This document shows, piece after piece, positions 52,988-64,000 of a DNA stretch of 64,000 nucleotides. Within the stretch, counting starts at the first letter, position 1; every line of letters starts with the position of its first letter. The translations under genes were made by a program, and so were the position numbers. Source of the stretch: Delphinus delphis (lineage: Eukaryota > Chordata > Mammalia > Artiodactyla > Delphinidae); the NCBI RefSeq assembly GCF_949987515.2, contig NC_082689.1, forward strand, positions 8,671,501 to 8,735,500, written 5' to 3'. The notes under the pieces were generated by a model. The model searched no databases. It was given only the letters and a program-made list of their open reading frames with translations, and had not been told where the DNA came from.

Positions 52988-53704
52988 GAATAAGAGGCAA
53001 AATAATTTACGTTCCTTAAAAAAAAAAAAAAAGTCATTCTTATCTATTTTGGTTCCAGTCTCTAATATGAAGTGTTTGGCGTATGTTAAGATTTACATTC
53101 TTGCCAAGTCAGAGATTAAGTTTTCAGATATCACTCCAACAGTATTCCAAACTGTGTCTTAGGTATCTGATGGCATATAAAATTGTTTCAGAAAATTTAA
53201 ATACTAGAGATGGCAATCTCACTGGCAAAGCTCTATCCCTAGACAATCTAGATTAGAAGGAGTATCTTCCCACATGCTCTATACTGACTTCAAATTTGTG
53301 TATGTGCTTAAACATATGCACACCCACAGAATTAACTATAAGACCTTTAAGCTGTTCAGCTTCAATTCCTGAAAAAAAATTCCTTGCTTACAGTTAGCTG
53401 AGAGCTAGTTAATGAGATCATTCTAGTATTTCCAGAAGGTTCTAGAAAAAGAAATACAACTCCAATATAAACTATTTCTGAAAAAGTACAACACAGCACA
53501 AAATTTTTAGCATTTTGATACATAACTGATATTTCTATTCTAAAACATTTTAAGGAAATCTATATTTAAAAGCAAATCTCGAAGTTAACCACTGCTATGG
53601 CAACAAAGGGACTCTCTTTAATAGTTCTATCTTCAAAGAAAAGGAATAGATTGTACCTATTTAGAAGAATAATTTTGAAAAAAATTTTTTTCACTCTACT
53701 CCGT
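52988..53704. other. intron sequence between the truncated L1 and the next SINE
   Basis: AT-rich, with a poly-A run at 53018-53032. No feature recognised. Confidence 0.6.
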
Positions 53705-53915
53705 ATTTATTTATTTATTCCTTGCGGTACGCGGGCCTCTCACTGTTGTAGTCTCTCCCACTGCAGAGCACAGGCTCCGGAAGCGCAGGCTCAGTGGCCA
53801 TGGCTCACCGGCCTAGCCACTCCATGGCATGTGGGATCTTCCCAGACCGGGGCACGAACCTGTGTCCCCTGCATCGGCAGGCGGACTCTCAACCACTGCG
53901 CCACCAGGGAAGCCC
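53705..53915 (-). mobile_element. CHR SINE, poly-A subtype, with TTTA-repeat tail
   Basis: Reversed copy from TGCGGTACGCGGGCCTCTCA to CACCAGGGAAGCCC. Instead of a poly-T its left edge is (TTTA)n, so the tail has decayed or was replaced. I could not find a clear target duplication. Confidence 0.88.
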
Positions 53916-54354
53916 CATTATTATTGTTAATTGAATGCGAGGGGAAAACAAAGATGCAGATAGAAGGAAGAATTAAAAAAACAAAACTAAAGGAAGTTAC
54001 AGCATCCAGACACTGAGGCAGAAACAGAAAACAGCACACAGAGAATATGTATCAAATTGATACAAAATTGTGAATGGAGATATTGTAAAGATAATTTACA
54101 CATTTGGTGGTAACTATCTGATTGCTAGGGTTCCTTCAAATGCTAAGGATCTATGATGATGCAACATATTTCTATTCAAGAAACCATTTTTTGTGGTCTA
54201 AAAAGTATCTGCACCAAGAATCTCCCTCTGATCTTGTGAGATCCATCCATATCTGCAAGTAAATTAATGTATAAATTGAGAAATATTTAGTGTTATATTG
54301 TAAGCTTAAGTCATAGCAAAGATGATCACGGATATCAAAGATTATCTAATTTTT

Positions 54355-54558
54355 TTTTTTTTTTTGCGGTATGTGGGCCTCTCACTGTTGTGGTCTCTCC
54401 CGTTGTGGAGCACAGGCTCTGGATGCGCAGGCTCAGTGGCCATGGCTCTCGGGCCCAGCCGCTCCGTGGCATGTGGGATCTTCCCGGACTGGGGCACAAA
54501 CCCGTGTCCCCTGCATCGGCAGGCGGACTCTCAACCACTGCGCCACCAGGGAAGCCCT
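54355..54558 (-). mobile_element. CHR SINE, poly-A subtype
   Basis: Reversed copy with poly-T and the usual head. The duplication TATCTAATTTT is at 54344-54354 and 54559-54569. Confidence 0.95.
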
Positions 54559-55000
54559 ATCTAATTTTAAGAAAGGTCTATATCAGATCATCACCTTGTT
54601 CACCATTATAGCAACTTAATTTCAACAAGTATATAAAAACTAATACTTCTATTAGCCTCTTTCTTCATTTTCCTTTCCGATGTGAAGATGAAATAATTCA
54701 GATTCTGTTCAATTCCAACTGAGTTTTCAGTCAATGCCAAGCACAGTACTGTACAGAGTAGTGACAATAAATCTGCTGACTAGACTAATAACAATGGACC
54801 CATGAATCACCTATTTACTGGATTAAAATTACACTAGGTTCATTTCAACTTGGCAAGAATGTTTTTCAATTTAATTTTCTATTTTTATCATACAGATTAT
54901 GAACATATAACCCACAAATACCAGTAGAAAGAAACAGTGAAAACACTACAACTCCCTGGACTATCCTAAGAATAAAGGAGATAATATACATGAAATTTTT

Positions 55001-55208
55001 TTTTTTTTTTTTTTGCAGTACGTGGGCCTCTCACTGTTGTGGCCTCTCCCATTGCAGAGCACAGGCTCTGGACGCGCAGGCTCAGTGGCCACGGCTCATG
55101 GGCCCAGCCGTTCCACGGCATGTGGGATCTTCCCGGACCGGGGCATGAACCCGTGTCCCCTGCATCAGCAGGCGGACTCTCAACCACTGTGCCACCAGGG
55201 AAGCCCTA
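55001..55208 (-). mobile_element. CHR SINE, poly-A subtype
   Basis: Reversed copy with a long poly-T. The flanks ACATGAAATTTTT (54988-55000) and ACATGAAAATTTTT (55210-55223) form the target duplication. Confidence 0.94.
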
Positions 55209-55770
55209 CACATGAAAATTTTTAGTTTCCTACAAAGACAATTTCACCTTAGTTGCTGAAGTACAAATATGTGTTTACTGATATGTTTTCAGTATTTGTG
55301 TCCAATAAGTACACTTTAAAAGAAGTTTTAAAAATTAAGAAGAAATAAATCCTTAAAACACAATTCAAGGGGGCCAAATGTCTGTGGTTATTTTAAAAGT
55401 ATCATTTAAAAGGGAAGAAATGATAAAATGGAGCACACTAAGAAAGCAACCGATGACACATCAGAAAACATTTACTAATTCTTAGGATACAGTACAGAAA
55501 CTTTCCAAATATTAAACTTAATAAGGAAATTTGAGAATAAAAATGTTCTATCACAGACACTCAGAAAGAAGGCGCTCTGAAGTAAAGGCATGGTAGACAA
55601 AGCATTGGTCTATCCTGAGACTTGTTTTGAATTTCTGTTCTACCATTCAGCTCTATGACAACAGGAAGTTTTGTTAACAATTTTGGAATTCAATTTTCTT
55701 CTCTTCAAAAAAAAATGGGAATACTGTTTTATTTCTAAGGTTTTTTTCACCTTTAAAAGTTATCACTCCA

Positions 55771-55983
55771 AGGCTTCCCTGGTGGTGCAGTGGTTGAGAG
55801 TCCGCCTGCCAATGCAGGGGACATGGGTTCGTGCCCCGGTCCGGGAGGATCCCACATGCCGCGGAGCGGCTGGGCCCGTGAGCCGTGGCCGCTGAGCCTG
55901 CGCGTCCAGAGTCTGTGCTCCGCAATGGGAGAGGCCACAACAGTGAGAGGCCCGCATACCGCAAAAAAAAAAAAAAAAAAAAA
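55771..55983 (+). mobile_element. CHR SINE, poly-A subtype
   Basis: Plus-strand copy with a pure poly-A of more than 20 bases, suggesting a young insertion. The 9-bp duplication ATCACTCCA is at 55762-55770 and 55984-55992. Confidence 0.94.
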
Positions 55984-55992
55984 ATCACTCCA

Positions 55993-57844
55993 GGGAATTG
56001 ACAACAATCTAAAATTAGAGAACTTGGCTTTAACTGCAACTCCTTAGACAAGTTGATTACATTTAATTTTCTTCATCCATGAAGTTTTAGACAAAGTTAC
56101 CTATAAAGTCTTTTCCAGTTTCTACCTCTTATAAGAATCATTCTGAAGAAAAAAGAAAACAACAGCAACAGAACTCTGAATGGTCCCTTAGAAATAATGA
56201 GCACAAAAACAACTCATTAGCTGGATCTGAGTATCCTAGGTAGTAGAGATCTTAGCAAAGCCTAAAAGCAGCTCATGGAAGACATCTGCTGCTGAAACTG
56301 GGAACTGAGCACATGTGTAAGCTACAGTAAACACAAGGGCAGAAATGAATTTTGATAATTAGAGAGCAAAGCACTGTCAGGTTAAAAATGGAAGAAAAAC
56401 AGTTTTCACGAAAGCTCAACTTCCTGTGTGGCAGAATACACACACTAGGTGACTGATTTATATGATATAAAATATAAAGTGACTAATAGGAACAGTTAGT
56501 AGCCGACTGAATAGATAAAACACAGGAAGAGACCATGATGAGTAGGATTCTTTATACAGGCCAATAGTTACTAAGGGCACACCTAGAAGAATATATTTTC
56601 CATATACAAATTATCTAGTTTTCCAATAAGAATTAAAAAAAAACCTCCCCGAATAGCAATAATAAAACCATTTGTTTTTGGTTTTCAATTGTGTCTAATC
56701 TCTAGAACAAAATTAAGGAAAGGTTAGCATCACAGGTTGGCTAGAATGATATGCCAAAGATGACAGGAAGGAAACAGAACTATTCAACTTCTATTCTGCT
56801 TCCATCTTTTGTCTCAGGAGAATGCTTTTTAGACCAGAAAGATAGAAAGTAACGTTGTTAAGACTGATCAAAATGCAAAACAGGTGAAGAGACTGGGTGC
56901 CTTAAATGAGTTCAAGTCTCTAAGCTAAATGAATCACTTCCCTGAAACAGAACTTGTGAATATAATTGTAGAACCACTGTTGACAAATCTGAGCAAAAAC
57001 AGAAAATGGCAAAGATACAAAAGGACTGTACGTGGCTAAATATTCCAGTGTTCAAAAAGAGACAGGACTCAAGAAATTTAAACTATGGGGCCTGCTGTAG
57101 ATCTTTTGAAAAAATGTGGAATAGCTTAACACAAATAGGTTTTATCAGATCTCAGAAAAGGAATCAATGAACACGTGATACTTCTATGAATTTACTAAAA
57201 ACAATAATAACCAATTAACCACATAATCTGTTTTAGAGGTACCAGACTAGTAGATCTGTATAAATACTATGACTTTAGGATTTAGTGAAAGTTCTCTAGT
57301 CTCTCTGTGAACAAGTTAGACAAATGAGGTTAGAGGTAATACAATAAAGGAGATTAGTATTTTTTTGAACAACCTCATTCAACAAAACTGACTGGTGTAA
57401 GGAGAAACCTATTAACATGCTACATGGATGTGTGCTTTGCTGTTTTATTCAACATTTTTATCCACAATAGGAAAAATATATTTAGTGCCTGCAGTAAATG
57501 GTTAACTTCCTATCTTGCATCTTAGAGAAGGTCCTCTAACCAGTTCACAGTGGATGTTGAGTAAATATTTGTTGGAAAAAATATATATACAATCTATACC
57601 AAAGATGAAAAGTACATGAAACTCATCTTACATGCACCTTCAGAACTTATTTTACTGTGTAATTTCACCACAAGTAAACTCTAATAAGCAGTGCCCAAAA
57701 ACGAGCTGAAAGAAATACTTTTTATTTTCCTATGTTGCATTTTAAGATAAAGTACCTAAGCGAAAAGAAACAGTGTATATGAAATTGGAGAGAAGAACTA
57801 CTGTAAGAAGTACTACTGCATCTACCACAACTATTGCAACTGCC
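55993..57844. other. large PSMD1 intron, no gene seen
   Basis: AT-rich unique-looking sequence with no gene or repeat I can name. Confidence 0.6.
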
Positions 57845-58092
57845 ACTACTCATACACACTTGAATAGCACTTACTAGTGCCAGATACAGTTCGAAAGACT
57901 TTAGACATATTAATTCACTTAACTGTCAAAAAACAGTCTTAGGTACTATTACTATACCCTTAGGAATTTGAAGTTCAAAGACGCTAAGTAACAAGCCCAA
58001 AGTCACTCAGCTAGTAAGTGACAGGGCCAAGATTCAATCCTGGCAGATTGGTTTCAGAGTGTGTCCTCTAAATCACAACCATACTATAATGC
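57845..58092 (-). mobile_element. MIR SINE
   Basis: TGCCAGATACAGTTCGAAAG, AATTCACTTAACTGTC, CCCAAAGTCACTCAGCTAGT and AAGATTCAATCCTGGCAG give a nearly complete reverse MIR about 350 bp from PSMD1 exon d. Confidence 0.82.
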
Positions 58093-58437
58093 CAAGGGCA
58101 TCTCCAAATCTGCACATTTTCCACTCCTTTGCATTTAAACAAAACCTAATACCTTTCACTCTCATTAAAGAGCTTCAAGAACTCTACAAGTCTGTGTGAG
58201 AGATAGCATCCCTTTTGAATTACCAATATACATGGGAAGAGGACTACTGCTTCTCAAAGAGCATCTCAGACTCTCAAAACATACTGGCTTCTTTTTCAGA
58301 GGAACAGTACTAACTTTAATGTTATATGGTCCTCACTCTGAACCTAGACATACTTCCTCAGATATTTAGTTTCTGTTTAATTACTAACTACAAATAGAAA
58401 TGGAATATAAATAGAATCAGAAGTTAGAAATTATTAC

Positions 58438-58502
58438 CTGAAGAGAATGAACCCAAGTGATTCTACTGCTGCCCTCCTGACATCGTCGTTAACATCACTT
58501 AC
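58438..58502 (-). CDS. PSMD1: PSMD1 internal exon d, starting with GTAAGT
   Basis: This 65-nt exon encodes VSDVNDDVRRAAVESLGFIL then F plus two bases of an Arg codon. It sits immediately upstream, in the direction of transcription, of the 37.9-kb intron that contains HTR2B. The acceptor CCTAG is followed at once by GTAAGT, which encodes Val-Ser here but is also a perfect 5' splice site. The exon's own donor is CAG followed by GTAATA. Because 65 is not a multiple of three, skipping the exon would shift the frame. The protein match to human PSMD1 makes the exon assignment secure; any splicing consequence is inference. Confidence 0.95.
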
Positions 58503-58639
58503 CTAGGAAAAAATTTAAAGGATAATTACATTATACTACATGCATCCTATTACTACATTCATCACATTACTAGAATAAACTGATATGAGAGGCCCACATC
58601 ATTTAAATGTAAACTAGATCTCATTAGTATATTACCGTA

Positions 58640-59153
58640 GCCACCTCCCTAATCCATGGTTTCACTTTCAGCAGTTTCAGTTACCCACAGTCAACTGTGG
58701 TCTGAATATTAAATGGAAAATTCCAGAAATAAACAATTCATAAGTTTTAAATTGCATGTCATTCTGAGTATTCTAATGAAATCTCACACCATCCCACTCT
58801 GTCCCGCCTGGGATGTAAATCATTCCTTTGTTTGGTGTGTCTCAGTTGTATATGCTATCCACATACTAGTCACATAGTAGCCCTCTCAGTTATCAGATCG
58901 ATGAGGTATTGCAGTGCTTATATTCAAATAATCTTTATTTTACCTAATAATGGCCCCAAAGCACAGGAGTAGTGATGCTGCAATTCAGGTATTCTCTTAC
59001 TGTGCCTAATTTATAAGTTAAACTTTATTACAGGTATGTATGTATGTTATATATATGAAAAAACATAGTATATGGACTATCCGTGGTTTCAGGCATCCAC
59101 TGGGCGTCTTGGAACATATACCCCGTGGGTAAGGGGGGACTACTGTATTCCTC
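58640..59153 (+). mobile_element. internally deleted Tigger (pogo-like) DNA transposon
   Basis: The left part matches the Tigger 5' region (CAGTTTCAGTTACCCACAGT; AAATTCCAGAAATAAACAAT). It runs into the beginning of the transposase frame (ATGGCCCCAAAGCACAGGAG at 58951-58970). It then jumps to the 3' end (CAGGCATCCACTGGGCGTCT; AAGGGGGGACTACTGTA). Most of the transposase gene is missing, so it is a non-autonomous fossil in the intron between PSMD1 exons c and d. Confidence 0.85.
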
Positions 59154-62492
<3,339 letters not shown>

Positions 62493-63039
62493 CTAGAGAA
62501 AAAGGATGGGCTCCATTTATTTGGTACACTGCACTTAAAATCCAACTTTCATTCTAATTTCAAAATACGTTGTGATATTAGGCATGGAAAGCAGCTGGCC
62601 TAGGAAGTATGATCAAAGGATACAGAGGGCCAGTGGTAACCTCACCAATTTCAGTTTCAAAAGAATGCTGCTTGCTGATGCAAAATAATAGTGGGTTGAA
62701 AAGGAAATGAAAAAAATGAAAGTGGAGACAGTACAGCTCTCTTTTAATAAATTCACATGAGAAGGGGAGGAGAAAGATGACAACAACTAAAAGGGAGAAG
62801 CAAGTGGTGAGGAAAGATTTTTTTAGGATAGGTGAGACCTGAAGATGCTTGTGGACTGAGGGAGGCAGCATAGAAGGAAACTGAAGATAAAGGAGAAAAA
62901 AGTTTCTTCATAACTTCATGGTTATGAAGAAAGTGGGAGAAAATGGTGTCAAGACCAAAAGTTAGTCTTTATTTGAAGAACACTTTTGTGGTGATCTGTT
63001 ACTTTTGAATGTACGGTATCCTTTTATTGGTGACAGCAC
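62493..63039. other. PSMD1 intron upstream of exon a
   Basis: Purine-rich stretch 62700-62960 that resembles the unresolved old repeat seen near 28 kb. No gene is seen. Confidence 0.5.
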
Positions 63040-63425
63040 CCCACTCCTGCTTGGGGAATATTCCTCCCCGCTGGTTCGAGTCTTGGTGGAACCATCACTT
63101 AAAATAAGCTCCCATCTTCCCCTAGCGAAAGTGTGGGCCTGTGACCCAAGACAGGCCAATCAGATGCTCCTCTGGAATTTTAATCTTTCTTAGGTGGAAT
63201 GACCCAAGGACCAAAAACATTTCAAGTTCATTCATCCTGACAGTAGTGCCCTGAAGAGATGATCCCATTACTTCTTGTTATCTAGATTCCTAGAACTGCC
63301 CTGTGCTTAACCTTTGTGAGAACTGGTTCATCAGCTTTTCCTTTAATTAAATAAGCTACTTCCAATAAACTCCTTGTTTAAGCAGAGGGTTTTATTGCTG
63401 GTAACCAAAAGTTTTATCTGACAAG
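63040..63425 (+). mobile_element. old LTR-like repeat, family unresolved
   Basis: GCCTGTGACCCAAGACAGGC, then CAATCAGATGCTCC, later CCAATAAACTCCTTGTTTAA and GGTTTTATTGCTGGTAACC, are arranged as in solo LTRs of old mammalian endogenous retroviruses (a late AATAAA followed by a GT-rich end). No internal viral genes are present. Confidence 0.45.
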
Positions 63426-63988
63426 AAAATTTTTACCTGAGACCAACAGAGGAAATGAGGTAGAGATATGTATAAACTATATGATTTGTGGATAGGGGGT
63501 TTATTAGCTGAGAAAGACCTTCCTACTGGCCTCAGTCTTTTCACTGAAGTAGGACAGAATTTTCTGGCTCACTTAGCTACTCTCCCGATAACCTTCTAAA
63601 AGAGACTAACATAAAAGTTAAAGTCTAAAATCCTAGGTGTCAAGGTTCCTTAGAAAAAGAACAGGGCTGCTTAGTAAGTTTTTCCAAAAGAGTTACATTT
63701 AAAAAACCATCGAAGTTCAAACAAGCAAGATTCTGATTCCCAAAAGAGTACATGCAATTTCTTTGGGCTTTAGTTTCCTGAAAAATAATAGAATTAGGCT
63801 AAATGATCACTAAAGTCACTTATATAACATAACAAGACTCTGAAGTGTGGGAATACAACACATATTTTATCAATATAAATATCTGGTACTTTATTTTGCT
63901 CCTCACACACAAGGTTTAAAGGACTGAGAAGCACAATTTTAGCTTATAGAGAAGGAGAGGAAACTACCTTCAAAAGAAAAGATTCTAG

Positions 63989-64000
63989 GGACTTCCCTGG
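63989..64000 (+). mobile_element. start of a CHR SINE cut by the window end
   Basis: The last 12 bases, GGACTTCCCTGG, equal the first bases of the CHR SINE head. The rest lies outside the window, so the subtype is unknown. Confidence 0.75.

Overview
The window is vertebrate nuclear DNA. It is AT-rich, with short exons in long introns joined at GT-AG sites, and it is dense in interspersed repeats. About twenty tRNA-Glu-derived CHR-family SINEs are present, nine of them of the subtype that ends in a plain poly-A after the motif GAGGCCCGCGTACCGC. Together with a nearly full-length artiodactyl-type L1, this points to a whale or dolphin, most likely a toothed whale. That assignment is inference from the repeats; no species marker was tested.

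Two protein-coding genes are present, one nested inside the other. Seven consecutive internal exons of PSMD1 (26S proteasome regulatory subunit RPN2) lie on the minus strand at 62492-62381, 61787-61591, 60623-60528, 58502-58438, 20578-20464, 11095-10979 and 3814-3712. They total 805 nt, keep an open frame through every junction, and encode roughly residues 470-740 of a protein of about 953. The remaining PSMD1 exons fall outside the window on both sides. The 37.9-kb intron between the fourth and fifth of these exons (58437-20579) contains the whole of HTR2B (serotonin receptor 5-HT2B) on the plus strand. HTR2B has coding exons at 35469-35817, 44594-44794 and 49134-50023, joining to a 479-residue receptor with every hallmark class A GPCR motif. 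A probable non-coding first exon ends at 34222 and poly-A signals lie near 50270-50293. The nested antisense arrangement is the one known from human.

Region by region: 1-12.3 kb is PSMD1 intron and two exons with old L1 pieces, MIRs and SINEs. 12.3-18.2 kb is a 5.9-kb L1 bounded by a 14-bp target duplication, with both ORFs broken. 18.2-34 kb is the first part of the big intron, with SINEs, microsatellites, old repeats, and a GC-rich retroposed sequence at 29196-30071 inside a perfect 15-bp target duplication. 34-50.3 kb is HTR2B. 50.3-58.4 kb is a SINE cluster with a truncated L1. 58.4-64 kb holds four PSMD1 exons, a Tigger remnant and an old LTR-like repeat.

The points most worth a second look are: a PSMD1 exon whose acceptor AG is followed directly by GTAAGT, a juxtaposed splice site typical of recursive splicing, placed next to the giant intron; a Ser in place of human Ala225 (position 5.46) in the ligand pocket of HTR2B, with a Val-to-Gly change in the extracellular lid; the unidentified GC-rich retrocopy with a 99-codon ORF; and a target site present three times because two SINEs landed in the same place. 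I saw no bacterial-type system, CRISPR array or functional tRNA gene.
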